The translations under genes and the position numbers were made by a program. This document shows, piece by piece, positions 8,059 to 17,338 of a DNA stretch of 64,000 bases (positions are counted from its first letter, which is position 1; each line of letters opens with the position of its first letter). Below the pieces are notes generated by a model. That model had not been told where the DNA came from. It saw only the letters and a list, made by a program, of their open reading frames with translations, and did not search any database. Source of the stretch: Candidatus Flexifilum affinis (lineage in GTDB: Bacteria > Chloroflexota > Anaerolineae > Aggregatilineales > Phototrophicaceae). The stretch lies in the NCBI GenBank assembly GCA_016713325.1, contig JADJPJ010000025.1, positions 1-64,000 of the forward strand, in the 5' to 3' direction.

Positions 8059-11000
8059 ATGCCCGACGAAAAGAATATGCCGCCGCTGGATGACGACTTT
8101 GACGACTCGGCGGAACCCTCTCTGGAGGAATCCCCGGGCGGCGTTCCGCCTGCCAGCGCGCCCGATCCGATGGAGCGCAATGTCACCGTGCCGTATCCCC
8201 CGTCGCAGAACGTGACGGAGGAGGGGACCGTCCATGCACCGGATGCGGACACGGGCGCGCACCCGGCCGGCGCCACCCCGCACACGCAGCGCGGCGGCCT
8301 GCATCCGGCGGAGAACCCGCCCACATCCGGCGATGTGCACGATCTGCCCACGCTGGCGCTCAACGATGCCCCGGAAGATGCCGAATCGCTGGTCAAGTCG
8401 AAGGGGCGCCCGCGCGGCGAATTCACGTCACCGGAGACACTGCCCGGCAGCGGTGGCCTGGACCCGAATCCCGATTTTCAGCACGACCTGTCGGACGATC
8501 GGTTTCCGGACGACGACGATGAGACGCCGCCGGCCTTCGAAGCCGGCCAGACCGTGCCGCATATCGTGCCCTTCGAGCACACTCTGGTGCACGTGCCGGA
8601 AGGCGGGCAGCGCTACCAGCAGCCCGCTCCCCAGCCGCAGCAGCCCATGAGCGGCCAGCCGACGATTCCCGCGCCGCCGGCCTGGGCACAGACCACCCAG
8701 CCGAATCTCTACAACCCGAATGCCGGCGCGCGTCCGGGAGCGGGGGCTTTCGCACCGCCGGCCAACAGCCTGCCGGTCCGCCCGGCCCGCAAGCGGCGCA
8801 TCCTCGGCTGCACGCCCGGCTGCCTGATGGTTTTCCTCGGGCTGGTGGCTACTTTTTGCGGCGGCCTGCTGCTCATCACGCTGATCCTGACCGCGACGCT
8901 GGGCGCCGAGCTGGAGAACCGCTTGCAGGAGCAGATCACCCAGGTCGAGGACTACGAGAGCTTCCAGACCACCTACTTCTACGATCGTGACGAACGCCTG
9001 CTGACCGAAAGCTTCACCGAGGGCCGGCGCACCAAGATGAACTATGCCGACTTCCCGCAGTCGCTCATCTACGCCACCATCGCCATCGAGGACGACAGCT
9101 TCTTCAGCAACCCCGGCTTCGAGATTCCGGCGACGACGCGCGCCTTTCTCCAGTACGTCGGCGTGCAGGAGGGGGCAAGCGGCGGCAGCACCATCACGCA
9201 GCAGGTCGTGCGCAACGTGCTCTTCGACCTGGAGTACCGCGCCGAGCGCAGCATCAACCGCAAGGTCGAGGAAATCCTGCTGGCCTGGCTGCTCTCCCAG
9301 CGCATGCCCAAGGAAAATGTGCTGGAGCTGTACCTGAACGAGATCTTCTACGGCAACTACGCCTATGGCGCCGAGGCCGCCGCGCAGACGCTGTTCGGCA
9401 AGTCGGTGCGCGATCTCACCCTGGCGCAGTCGGCGATGCTGGCCGGGCTGCCCCAGGCGCCGGCGGAACTCGACCCGCTCAACCCCGATCCGGATGTGCA
9501 GGAGGCGGTCTTTGCCCGCTGGCGGCTGGTGCTGGATCGCATGGTCGAGGAGCGTTTCATCACCGACGCCGAACGCCAGACCGCTCTGCAAGAGGGGTTG
9601 GTCTTCTTCGAGCCGGAGGTGACGCTGCTCGCCCCGCACTTCACGCTCTTCGCTCAGCGCCAGTTCGAAAACCTCATGGGCGAACTGGGCTTCACGCCGA
9701 GCGATGTCGGGCAGGGCGGCTTCCGCGTCTATACCACTGTCGATCTGGATATTCAGAACATGGCCCAGAATGCCCTGACCAGCCAAATCGCCTCCCTGGC
9801 CGCCAACAATGCCAGCAACGGCGCGGTGCTCATCCTCAAGCCGGTGACGGGCGAAGTGCTGGCCATGGTCGGCAGCGTCGACTACCGCAATGACGCCATC
9901 GACTGCCGCGTCAACGTGACCCTGGCGCCGCGTCAGCCGGGCAGCACCATGAAGCCGCTGACCTACGCCTCGGCGCTGGAACAGGGCATGACGCCGGGCG
10001 ACATCATCTGGGACACGGCCACCGAAATCGCCGGCTACCAGCCGGTCAACTACGACCGCACGTTCCACGGGCCGGTGCGCCTGCGTTCGGCGCTGGCCAA
10101 CAGCTACAACATCCCGGCGGTGCAGACGCTTCGTCAGGTGGGCGTGCCCAGCATGCTGGAGATCGCCTCCCGTTTCGGCATGCAGAGCCTGGGCACCGAC
10201 GCCAGCCAGTACGGCCTGTCGCTGACCCTGGGCGGCGGCGAGGTCACGTTGCTCGAACTGACGCGCGCCTACAGCGTCTTCGCCAACGGCGGCACGCTGG
10301 TGCCTTCGACGGCCATCCTGTGCGTGCTCGACAGCCGCGGCCAGATCATCTACCAGTACGAGAACGCCTGCCCGCGCGGCACCCCAACCGAGCGCACGGT
10401 CAATCGCGGCGGCTTCGGTCAGCAGGTGCTGGACCCGCGCATCGCCTTCATCATCTCCGACATCCTGGGCGACAACGCGGCGCGCTCCCCGGCCATGGGC
10501 GCCAACAGCCCGCTCAACACCGGCGGCCTGCTCACCTCGGTGAAGACCGGCACGACCGACAACTTCAAGGACAACTGGACGGTCGGATTCACCCGCAATG
10601 TCGCCGTCGGCATCTGGGTCGGCAATAGCGATGGCACGCCCATGACCGGCAATACGTCGGGTCTGACCGGCGCGGCCCCGCTGTGGAACAGCGTCATCAC
10701 GTCCATCTACGGCAACAACGACTTTCTGAGTGAAGTTGCCGTAGAAGGCGGCCTGCTGCCCGACCGCATGGATCAGCCCTCGGGCATAACCCTGCGCCGG
10801 CTGTGCAGCATTGGCGCCCTGCGCGAACCGGCCCAGGAATGCACGGCCTCCGTCAACGAGTGGTTCCTGGATGGCCCCGCCGCGGTGCCGGATGGCAATG
10901 GCAGCTTGCAGTACCGCCCTGCGCCGCAGCCCACGCCGGAACAGCCGCCCGCCTCCGGGCCGTGGCTGCGCGAGGTCGAGCCGGACATCTACCGCGTGCT

Positions 11001-11577
11001 GGTCAACCCGGTTTCGCCGGATATCGCCAACCAGATCGCCTTCTCCGTGCAGCCCGGCCAGCAGTCGCCGCCCGCGCCGCTCTACTGCCAGGTGCCGGTC
11101 GAGCTGGCGGGCAGCGCCCCCGGCGCGCGCGAGCAGTTGTTCATCGCTCCGCCGCCGGTGCCCGACGACGCCGTCCGCGCCGAGCAGTATGCCCGCGACA
11201 ACGGCATCGCCTTTCTGCCGACCATCGCCTGTAATTCGCAGCTGCTCTCGGCCGTCGGCAGTCCGCTGGTGATCACAGCGCTGATCACGGCGCCGGCCAA
11301 CGGCGAGGTCGTGGGCGGCAACATCCCGATCCTCGGCACTGCCCAATTCTCGCCGGCCCAGGCACTCTACTATAAGATCGAGATCAGCGGCGGGCAGTTC
11401 GGCAGCAGCTGGTTCACGCTCGGCGACGTGCACTACAACAGCGTGGTCAACGGCCAGCTCGAATTCCTTCAGGCGGAGGGTCTGGCGCCGGGTACCTATC
11501 AGCTTCAACTCGTGGTGGTCGGCAACGATGGCAATTTCGTCCAGCCGCCCTACCAGGTCGGGTTCGTGAAGCAGTAA
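8059..11577 (+). CDS. Class A penicillin-binding protein (PBP1A-type)
   Basis: 1172 aa bifunctional peptidoglycan synthase anchored in the cytoplasmic membrane. Residues 1-250 form an acidic, Pro/Gln-rich cytoplasmic tail, unusually long for the family. One membrane segment lies at about 254-282. The glycosyltransferase-51 domain follows, with catalytic Glu344 in IAIEDDSFF and the GGSTITQQ motif. The transpeptidase domain has the SxxK nucleophile at Ser629 (GSTMKP), SYN at 682-684 and KTG at 829-831. A 300-residue C-terminal extension ends in a putative Ig-like/Big domain (NGEVVGGNIPILGTAQF). The ATG at 8059 is preceded by GGAG. Likely monocistronic. Confidence 0.93.
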   Translation: MPDEKNMPPLDDDFDDSAEPSLEESPGGVPPASAPDPMERNVTVPYPPSQNVTEEGTVHAPDADTGAHPAGATPHTQRGGLHPAENPPTSGDVHDLPTLALNDAPEDAESLVKSKGRPRGEFTSPETLPGSGGLDPNPDFQHDLSDDRFPDDDDETPPAFEAGQTVPHIVPFEHTLVHVPEGGQRYQQPAPQPQQPMSGQPTIPAPPAWAQTTQPNLYNPNAGARPGAGAFAPPANSLPVRPARKRRILGCTPGCLMVFLGLVATFCGGLLLITLILTATLGAELENRLQEQITQVEDYESFQTTYFYDRDERLLTESFTEGRRTKMNYADFPQSLIYATIAIEDDSFFSNPGFEIPATTRAFLQYVGVQEGASGGSTITQQVVRNVLFDLEYRAERSINRKVEEILLAWLLSQRMPKENVLELYLNEIFYGNYAYGAEAAAQTLFGKSVRDLTLAQSAMLAGLPQAPAELDPLNPDPDVQEAVFARWRLVLDRMVEERFITDAERQTALQEGLVFFEPEVTLLAPHFTLFAQRQFENLMGELGFTPSDVGQGGFRVYTTVDLDIQNMAQNALTSQIASLAANNASNGAVLILKPVTGEVLAMVGSVDYRNDAIDCRVNVTLAPRQPGSTMKPLTYASALEQGMTPGDIIWDTATEIAGYQPVNYDRTFHGPVRLRSALANSYNIPAVQTLRQVGVPSMLEIASRFGMQSLGTDASQYGLSLTLGGGEVTLLELTRAYSVFANGGTLVPSTAILCVLDSRGQIIYQYENACPRGTPTERTVNRGGFGQQVLDPRIAFIISDILGDNAARSPAMGANSPLNTGGLLTSVKTGTTDNFKDNWTVGFTRNVAVGIWVGNSDGTPMTGNTSGLTGAAPLWNSVITSIYGNNDFLSEVAVEGGLLPDRMDQPSGITLRRLCSIGALREPAQECTASVNEWFLDGPAAVPDGNGSLQYRPAPQPTPEQPPASGPWLREVEPDIYRVLVNPVSPDIANQIAFSVQPGQQSPPAPLYCQVPVELAGSAPGAREQLFIAPPPVPDDAVRAEQYARDNGIAFLPTIACNSQLLSAVGSPLVITALITAPANGEVVGGNIPILGTAQFSPAQALYYKIEISGGQFGSSWFTLGDVHYNSVVNGQLEFLQAEGLAPGTYQLQLVVVGNDGNFVQPPYQVGFVKQ

Positions 11578-11598
11578 AAGGACAGCAGTAACCTGGAG

Positions 11599-11931
11599 AT
11601 GACGCGCACATCGGTGCAATCACGATTTCTTGATGCGGATGCGATACTTGGTTTTCTCGCAGCGCATGTGGATACTCTGTGTGGTTTTGGCGTCAAGCGT
11701 CTGGGTTTGTTTGGGTCATTTGTGCGGGGCGAGCAAGACCAGGACAGCGATCTCGATTTCCTGGTTGAGTTCGCCTCGCGGGATCTCAAGACATTCGATA
11801 ACTACTTCAACCTGAAGTTCAGGCTGGAAGACACCCTGGGATATGGAAGCGATCTGGTCATCGCCGAAAACCTGCGAGAGCAATTCCGCCCGCAGATTCT
11901 GTCAGATGTGCGGTATGTTGAAGGACTATAG
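11599..11931 (+). CDS. MNT-type nucleotidyltransferase (antitoxin-like)
   Basis: 110 aa. The minimal nucleotidyltransferase motif is clear: LGLFGSFVRGEQDQDSDLDF, i.e. GSF, nine residues, then DSDLD with the two metal-binding aspartates. Such MNT proteins usually pair with a HEPN ribonuclease and act as antitoxins by AMPylating it. Here no HEPN gene is adjacent: the PBP gene ends 21 bases upstream and moaB starts 15 bases downstream. The start could also be GTG 11614. Confidence 0.8.
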   Translation: MTRTSVQSRFLDADAILGFLAAHVDTLCGFGVKRLGLFGSFVRGEQDQDSDLDFLVEFASRDLKTFDNYFNLKFRLEDTLGYGSDLVIAENLREQFRPQILSDVRYVEGL

Positions 11932-11946
11932 TGTAGTGGGGGAAGC

Positions 11947-12468
11947 ATGACTCAGCATAAGGGCGCGGACGATCACCGCGTCTACGCCGGCAAAGACCCG
12001 GTACGCATCGCCATTGTCACCGTCAGCGACTCGCGCACGCCGGAGACGGACACCAACCGGCATTTTCTGGAAAAACGTCTGGGCGAGGAAGGCCACATCG
12101 TCGCGGCGTACCGGCTGATCAAGGACGAGCCGGATCAGGTGCGGGCGGCGCTCGACGAACTGGCCGACATGCCCGACGTGCGCCTGATCCTCTTCAACGG
12201 TGGCACCGGCATCGCCCCGCGCGACACGACCTTCGACGTGATCAGCCGGATGCTGGAAAAGACCATGCCCGGCTTTGGCGAGCTGTTCCGCATGCTCAGC
12301 TACCAGGAGGTTGGCGCGGCGGCCATGCTCAGCCGCGCGACGGCCGGCGTCTACAGGAAGACCTTCGTGGCGTCGATGCCCGGCAGCCCCAACGCCGTGC
12401 AGGTGGCGCTGGAGAAACTGATTCTGCCGGAGATCAATCATCTCGCCTGGGAAGTGGTGCGCAAGTGA
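11947..12468 (+). CDS. moaB: Molybdenum cofactor biosynthesis protein MoaB
   Basis: 173 aa MoaB/MogA-fold protein that binds or adenylylates molybdopterin in molybdenum-cofactor synthesis. Seen: [18 protein letters not shown] at the N-terminus, the family signature [15 protein letters not shown], and [17 protein letters not shown] near the C-terminus. ATG 11947 is preceded by GGGGAAGC. Its stop overlaps the start of the next gene in a GTGA. No other moa genes lie in this window. Confidence 0.9.
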   Translation: MTQHKGADDHRVYAGKDPVRIAIVTVSDSRTPETDTNRHFLEKRLGEEGHIVAAYRLIKDEPDQVRAALDELADMPDVRLILFNGGTGIAPRDTTFDVISRMLEKTMPGFGELFRMLSYQEVGAAAMLSRATAGVYRKTFVASMPGSPNAVQVALEKLILPEINHLAWEVVRK

Positions 12469-13160
12469 GCGGGCGCGGCCCCGTCCAGCGGCTGGTCGAG
12501 GCGCTCAGCGTCGTGGCCATCGCCGTCTGCGGCATCGCCGGCTTTCTCGGCCTGCGGGCGCTTGCCTGGGGGCAGGACCATCTGATCCCCTCGATGCTGG
12601 TCAGCGGCGCGCTCCTCAGCGGCGCGGTGATCGGCGCGGTCGGACTGATCTACGTCCTGTTCGGCAACCTGCTGCTCCGCCTGATCGCCATCGACTGGCT
12701 GAGCGTCCGCTTTGGCGCGCTGATCGGCGCGATCCTCTATGCCATCTACCACACGCTCGCCCCGCTGACGCCCACCGAAGCGGCCATTGCCCCTGAACGC
12801 CGTGCCCTCCAGGGGGCGGTGGACGGCATCCTGATCGGTGTGGTCCTCGGGCTGGCCACCAATTTCGTCAGCGCCCGCGGCCTGATCTTCACCCGGGGCG
12901 GGCTGACCCGCTACGTGCTGCTGTTCTTCGTTATCCTGCTGACGCTCGGCATAATCGTCCTGGTCGATTCGATGGTGCGCCTGCCGGACACGGCCCTGTT
13001 CTTCGTCGTCGTGCCGGCCGTGCTGGCGCTTCGCCTGGGCGTCGGCCTGATCGACCATCGGGTGTCGGCCAACGAGCGGACACGGCTGGACGAGCTTGCT
13101 CATGACGCCGCCTACTACGCCGAGACCGGCCACACGTATGATGAGCGCGAGCCGATCTGA
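12465..13160 (+). CDS. Integral membrane protein of unknown function
   Basis: 231 aa with about five to six hydrophobic helices (for example [36 protein letters not shown] and [19 protein letters not shown]) and a hydrophilic C-terminus ending [11 protein letters not shown] start at 12465 overlaps the moaB stop, so translation is probably coupled. I do not recognise a family. Confidence 0.75.
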   Translation: MSGRGPVQRLVEALSVVAIAVCGIAGFLGLRALAWGQDHLIPSMLVSGALLSGAVIGAVGLIYVLFGNLLLRLIAIDWLSVRFGALIGAILYAIYHTLAPLTPTEAAIAPERRALQGAVDGILIGVVLGLATNFVSARGLIFTRGGLTRYVLLFFVILLTLGIIVLVDSMVRLPDTALFFVVVPAVLALRLGVGLIDHRVSANERTRLDELAHDAAYYAETGHTYDEREPI

Positions 13161-13239
13161 CCGTTAGGCCCGGCCCCTCCAGACGATTATCAGGTATTAT
13201 TCTCTCGTCAAGCGTTTGCTCAGTAGGGAGAAGGAGTCT

Positions 13240-13647
13240 GTGTTGCCAAAGAGTCGCTTCTGGAGACTGTTGTCGGGGCTGCTCCTGGTCAGCTTTCTGA
13301 CTGCCGGTCTGGCGGCCTGCCGTGGCGGCGATGAAGCCCCCATCGCCGAGGACGTCACGTTCGAGGTCGTCGCCTTTGAGCCGGATACCTTCGTCGTCGG
13401 CGATGTCACGGTCATCATCAAAGTCCTGCGGGCAGGCACGCCGCTGGCCAATGCCCGCGTCGACGCGCAGGGGGACATGAGCCACGCCGGGATGGTCCCG
13501 GTGCAGGCCAGTGGCACGACCGGTGCCGACGGTCAGGTGCGCTTGCCGCTCGAATGGACCATGGCCGGCGACTGGACGATCACCGTCACCATCACCACCC
13601 CGGAAGGACAGAAGCGCGCCGGGCAGTTCGAACTCGTCATCAACTAG
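13240..13647 (+). CDS. FixH/YtkA-like lipoprotein
   Basis: About 135 aa. A strong ribosome-binding site (GGGAGAAGGAG) just before GTG 13240 decides the start; the frame is open to 13216. A signal peptide ends in the lipobox LTAGLAAC. The mature part has a beta-sandwich pattern (VTVIIKVLRAGTPLANARVD, DMSHAGM, then GDWTITVTITTPEGQ) typical of YtkA-like/FixH-like domains, which occur in copper and cytochrome-oxidase assembly. The DMSHAGM motif offers Met and His ligands. Twenty-one bases separate it from the polyferredoxin gene, so they are likely one operon. Confidence 0.75.
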   Translation: MLPKSRFWRLLSGLLLVSFLTAGLAACRGGDEAPIAEDVTFEVVAFEPDTFVVGDVTVIIKVLRAGTPLANARVDAQGDMSHAGMVPVQASGTTGADGQVRLPLEWTMAGDWTITVTITTPEGQKRAGQFELVIN

Positions 13648-13668
13648 CGGCCCACAGCGGGGATCCTC

Positions 13669-15195
13669 ATGGCTAAATCAGCGCCGCTCTATCGTCCGCC
13701 GTCCGCGCTCGACGTGCTGCGCCTGCCGTTCATCGGCCGTGTGCTGCGCCATCGCTATGGCCGCCTTGCCCTGCAAATCCCATTCTTCGCGCTGGCGGCC
13801 CTGCTGATTTACGACGGCTTCACCGGCGACCCGCTGGCCGGGCGCAATCTGGCCACGGTCGTGCCGTGGGTGCACTATCGCGGCTTTGTCGTGCTGGCGC
13901 TGCTGCTGGCGGGCAACCTGTTCTGCATGGGCTGTCCGTTCACCCTGCCGCGCACGCTGGCCAAACGCCTGAGCATCGGCGGGCCGCGCTTCCCGAAAGT
14001 GCTGCGCAGCAAGTGGATCGCCATCGCCTCGCTGCTGGCGCTCTTCTTCGCTTACGAGTGGCTGGACCTGTGGGCCAGCCCGGCCCTGACCGCCTGGCTG
14101 ATCATCGCCTACTTCGTCGCCGCCTTCGTGCTGGAGGCGGTCTTCACCGAGTCGCCCTTCTGCAAGTACGTTTGCCCGCTGGGGTCGTTCAACTTCGTGT
14201 ACTCGACCCTGTCGCCTGCGCAGATCGGCGTGCACGACCGCGAGACCTGCCGCACCTGCGTCGGCAAGGAGTGCCTCAACGGCAGCTATGCCCCCCAACC
14301 GGTGGTGCTGATCGACCAGATCGCCGACGACGGCGCGCCGTCGCGCACGCATAGCCATACGCCGCAGGGGACGCTCGGCTGCGGCACGTTGCTGTTCGCG
14401 CCGCAGATCAAAAGCAACATGGACTGCATCATGTGCCTGGACTGCGCGCGGGCCTGCCCCTATGAGAATGTCGGCCTGTTCACCCGCCGACCCGGCGTCG
14501 AGCTGACCCGCACGGACGCATTGCCGCAGCGCTATGACCTGGCCTTTCTGATCATCATCCTGGCGGCCTTCGGGCTGATCAACGCCTTCGGCATGGTGCC
14601 GCCGGTCTACGATCTCATGCAGTCGCTGGCGACCGCGCTCGGTCTGACGGCCGCCGGCTGGACCGACGCCGCCATCGAGGCGGTCGTCCTGGGGCTGATC
14701 TTCGTCGTCGGCGCGGTGCTGCTGCCCATCGCCCTGAGTCTGGCGGCGGCCCAGGCGGCGCGCCTGCTCACCGGCACCCGCCAGCGCGACTCCCTGCGCA
14801 CGACGCTGACGGCCTTCGCCCCGGCCTTCGTGCCCATCGGCTTTGGCCTGTGGGCGGCCCACTATGGCTTCCATTTTCTGATCGGCTTCCTGACGCTGGT
14901 GCCGGTCGTGCAGTATTTCCTGCTGGATCACGGCATGACGCTGTTTGGCCCGCCCAACTGGTCACTGGGCGGCATCACCAACCTGGAGGTCGTCGGCCTG
15001 ATCCAGGTGCTGGCGCTGCTGGCCGGCTTTGTCGGATCGCTGATCGTTGCCCAACGTATCGCCATGCGCCTCTACCGGCGCCAGGCTGTGCCCGGTCTGC
15101 TGCCCTGGGCGCTGCTGCTCCTGGTGATGATGCTGGCCGGGTGGTGGATCTTCAGTCTGCCCATGGAGATGCGCGGCACGCTGCTGTTTTCGTGA
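13669..15195 (+). CDS. Membrane-bound 4Fe-4S polyferredoxin (NapH/CcoG-like)
   Basis: 508 aa with some ten membrane helices and several cysteine motifs: CMGCPF near residue 90, CKYVCPLG near 165, CRTCVGKEC near 200 and a classical CIMCLDCARACP near 255. This resembles NapH/NosR/CcoG-type membrane electron-transfer proteins. Electron donor and acceptor are not evident. The upstream FixH/YtkA-like lipoprotein suggests a role in metal or oxidase assembly, which is inference. The second half is a membrane domain without Cys clusters. Confidence 0.8.
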   Translation: MAKSAPLYRPPSALDVLRLPFIGRVLRHRYGRLALQIPFFALAALLIYDGFTGDPLAGRNLATVVPWVHYRGFVVLALLLAGNLFCMGCPFTLPRTLAKRLSIGGPRFPKVLRSKWIAIASLLALFFAYEWLDLWASPALTAWLIIAYFVAAFVLEAVFTESPFCKYVCPLGSFNFVYSTLSPAQIGVHDRETCRTCVGKECLNGSYAPQPVVLIDQIADDGAPSRTHSHTPQGTLGCGTLLFAPQIKSNMDCIMCLDCARACPYENVGLFTRRPGVELTRTDALPQRYDLAFLIIILAAFGLINAFGMVPPVYDLMQSLATALGLTAAGWTDAAIEAVVLGLIFVVGAVLLPIALSLAAAQAARLLTGTRQRDSLRTTLTAFAPAFVPIGFGLWAAHYGFHFLIGFLTLVPVVQYFLLDHGMTLFGPPNWSLGGITNLEVVGLIQVLALLAGFVGSLIVAQRIAMRLYRRQAVPGLLPWALLLLVMMLAGWWIFSLPMEMRGTLLFS

Positions 15196-15244
15196 GGACT
15201 GGGACAATAGGCGACCTTCAGTAGGACAATCGGCGGATGCAGTT

Positions 15245-15273
15245 TTGACCGATAGTGGTTTAAGGTGTATTTA
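15245..15273 (+). promoter_or_regulatory. Sigma-70-type promoter
   Basis: TTGACC, 17-base spacer, TATTTA, 28 bases before the ATG of the SH3-domain protein at 15301. Good match and correct spacing. Confidence 0.65.
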
Positions 15274-15300
15274 TAAATCTCACGTTCGAGGAGGTGTCTC

Positions 15301-16434
15301 ATGAAAGCAAGACGCGCGCTTGTGGCCGTTCTGCTGCTGCTGCTCCTGATGCTCACCGCGGGCTTCCAGGGCTTTGAACCGGTCGGCCCGCCCGCGAACC
15401 CCAACGCCGTCATCACCTGGCCCCCGCCGATCTATCTGCTGCGTGGAACGGTCGAGATTCGTGGCACGGCCAATGTTCAGGGCATGATCGGCCACTATAT
15501 CGAGTTTCGCCCTCTGAATGCCGACTTCACCGTGCGCGATGATGCATCCGCCGGCTGGACCCCGGCAACCTTGCCGATCAACGTGCCGGTCGTCGACAAT
15601 GTTCTGGGAACGTGGGATACCACCGTGGTCGACGATGGCGCCTACGAGATTCGTCTGGCGGTGATCACCAGTACGGGTACCCTCACCTCGCGGGTCAGCC
15701 CGCTGCGCATCGAGAACAATCCGCCGCCCTTCGTGCAGGTGCAGCCGCCCGTCGTCGTGGCGACACAGGTCGTGTTCCCGACTCAGCCGCCGGCCCCGCT
15801 GCCGACGGCCACCCCCAGCAACCCGCAGGCCACGCCGATCAACGTCAACGTCAATGTCCGCAGCGGCGACAGTGTCAATTACCCGACCGTCGGATCGCTG
15901 GTTACGGGGCAGTCCGCCGACATCATCGGCCAGAGCTCGCGCGGCACCGGCTGGTGGTACATCCGCCTGCCCAACGGCCGCCTGGGCTGGGTCTCGCCCG
16001 ACGTCGTCGCCGAATCCGGCAGCCTGGCGGGCATCCCGTTCATCGATCCGCCTCCGCCGCCGGCCACGGCCACGCCGATCCCGCCGACCACTTCACCGCT
16101 GCCCGATGGCACCATCACCAACGTGCGCTTCGACCGCTCCATCAAGCAGGGCGAGTCCTTCCAGGTGATCGTGACCGTCTACAACAACAGCTCGATCAGC
16201 ATGGGACAGGTGTCGGTGGCCTGCAACTTCACGCCGCAGAACACCTTCGTCAGCACGCAGTTGGGCGGCCTGGGGCCGTTCACGCAGACCGACGTGGCCA
16301 TCACCGCGCGCCTGGATACCGGCGGCGGCGGCAACACCACGGCCAACTGCGCCATCGACGTGAACAACCTGATCCAGGAGATCAACGAGGGCAACAACTT
16401 CTTCAACCTGACGGCATTCCTGGCCATGCCGTAA
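15301..16434 (+). CDS. Secreted SH3b/CARDB-domain protein
   Basis: 377 aa exported protein. A signal peptide (LVAVLLLLLLMLTAGFQG) is followed by an Ig-like region to about residue 145, a Pro/Thr linker (PLPTATPSNPQATP), a bacterial SH3 domain (NVNVRSGDSVNYPTVGSL through GWWYIRLPNGRLGWVS), a second Pro-rich linker, and a C-terminal CARDB-type domain (QVIVTVYNNSSISMGQVSV). Probably binds cell-wall or surface polymers. GAGGAGG precedes the ATG; promoter upstream and strong terminator downstream make it a single-gene unit. Confidence 0.85.
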   Translation: MKARRALVAVLLLLLLMLTAGFQGFEPVGPPANPNAVITWPPPIYLLRGTVEIRGTANVQGMIGHYIEFRPLNADFTVRDDASAGWTPATLPINVPVVDNVLGTWDTTVVDDGAYEIRLAVITSTGTLTSRVSPLRIENNPPPFVQVQPPVVVATQVVFPTQPPAPLPTATPSNPQATPINVNVNVRSGDSVNYPTVGSLVTGQSADIIGQSSRGTGWWYIRLPNGRLGWVSPDVVAESGSLAGIPFIDPPPPPATATPIPPTTSPLPDGTITNVRFDRSIKQGESFQVIVTVYNNSSISMGQVSVACNFTPQNTFVSTQLGGLGPFTQTDVAITARLDTGGGGNTTANCAIDVNNLIQEINEGNNFFNLTAFLAMP

Positions 16435-16470
16435 GGCACCATGTCGTAAGGCGCTCGACCATATCAGGCA

Positions 16471-16510
16471 AAAAGGGGGGAGAGGCCGTGAAGGCCTCTC
16501 CCTCTTTTTG
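16471..16510. terminator. Strong bidirectional terminator
   Basis: GGGAGAGGCC-GTGAA-GGCCTCTCCC followed by TCTTTTTG and preceded by AAAAAGG, between convergent genes ending at 16434 (plus) and 16518 (minus). Confidence 0.9.
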
Positions 16511-16517
16511 TATCACC

Positions 16518-16847
16518 TCAGTGCAGACGCAGCGCCGTACGCAGAATCATATCCAGCGCGGCCAGTGCCCCGAAGATCACGGCCAGTGTCGGCTGGCCGG
16601 CGATCCACAGCGCAGCGGTCCCCAGCGCGAACAGACCAGCCTCGACGATCAGGCGGACGGGAATCCCCAGGCGCCGGCTCGATTTCGGCGCGAGCCAGAT
16701 CCCCCAGACGACGGCGACCAGCAGCGGCGCCCCCAGGCCCAGGACCCAGGCCATGATGCCGGTCCCGGTCTGAAAGCCCCAGTAGCCAACCGCGATCAGC
16801 AGCGCCAGCTCCAGCAGAAAGGCCAGACCCAGAACAATCGACTGCAT
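16518..16847 (-). CDS. DUF2568 (YrdB-like) membrane protein
   Basis: 109 aa, four predicted membrane helices: LGLAFLLELALLIAVGYWG, IMAWVLGLGAPLLVAVVWG, then the conserved WLAPKSSRRL loop, then LIVEAGLFALGTAAL and LAVIFGALAALDMILRTAL. The WGxxxAPKS loop and length fit DUF2568. Function unknown. ATG 16847 chosen because AAGGTGG lies eight bases upstream. Confidence 0.8.
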   Translation of the reverse strand: MQSIVLGLAFLLELALLIAVGYWGFQTGTGIMAWVLGLGAPLLVAVVWGIWLAPKSSRRLGIPVRLIVEAGLFALGTAALWIAGQPTLAVIFGALAALDMILRTALRLH

Positions 16848-16904
16848 GATTCCCACCTTGTGTGCATGGATTGCCCGCTCGCAAAAAATGAATGGGGCAG
16901 TCGC

Positions 16905-17264
16905 TCAGATCGCGCCGTTTCGCCGCTGGATGATCTCCCACGGGAGTCCATCCGGATCGCGAATGGCGAACATGGCCGCCCCGTCACGCCAGTCCTGCGC
17001 GAAGACAACGCCGTGTGCCTGGAAATAGGCATAGGCTTCCCGCAGATTGTCGACAACCAGATCCATGGAGAATTCAGGAGTCGAGCCTGGGGGAGGGCGG
17101 CGGCGGGCGGTGGGCAGCAGCAGATACTGGGCTGCGCCCGCTCGAAGATGGTAGAACCCCTCGGCGTCGAGGGTTGGCAGGAAGCCGAGAGTATCGCCGT
17201 AGAAATGCAGCGATCTGTGCACATCGGAGCAGATGATATTGATTTCGCCTGGCTCAAGCTTCAT
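16905..17264 (-). CDS. VOC-family (glyoxalase/bleomycin-resistance-like) protein
   Basis: 119 aa single VOC module: INIICSDVHRSLHFYGDTLG at the start and FAIRDPDGLPWEIIQ at the end, the usual FY..tLG and rDPdG..iE pattern that provides metal ligands (His/Glu). Substrate unknown. The start is ATG 17264; the frame is open further upstream through the next gene but without a start signal. Confidence 0.8.
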   Translation of the reverse strand: MKLEPGEINIICSDVHRSLHFYGDTLGFLPTLDAEGFYHLRAGAAQYLLLPTARRRPPPGSTPEFSMDLVVDNLREAYAYFQAHGVVFAQDWRDGAAMFAIRDPDGLPWEIIQRRNGAI

Positions 17265-17338
17265 CGTTCTGCCTTTTCGCTTGCTGCCTGTGGTCGCGAC
17301 CTCCGACCGGCGTCCAACGCCAGGCTGGCGCGCCAGCC

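Noticed and set aside
8428..11619. 1063-codon open frame on the minus strand
   Set aside because: It is the antisense of the PBP gene; composition is His/Arg/Gln-rich as expected for a GC-rich shadow frame, with no domain pattern.
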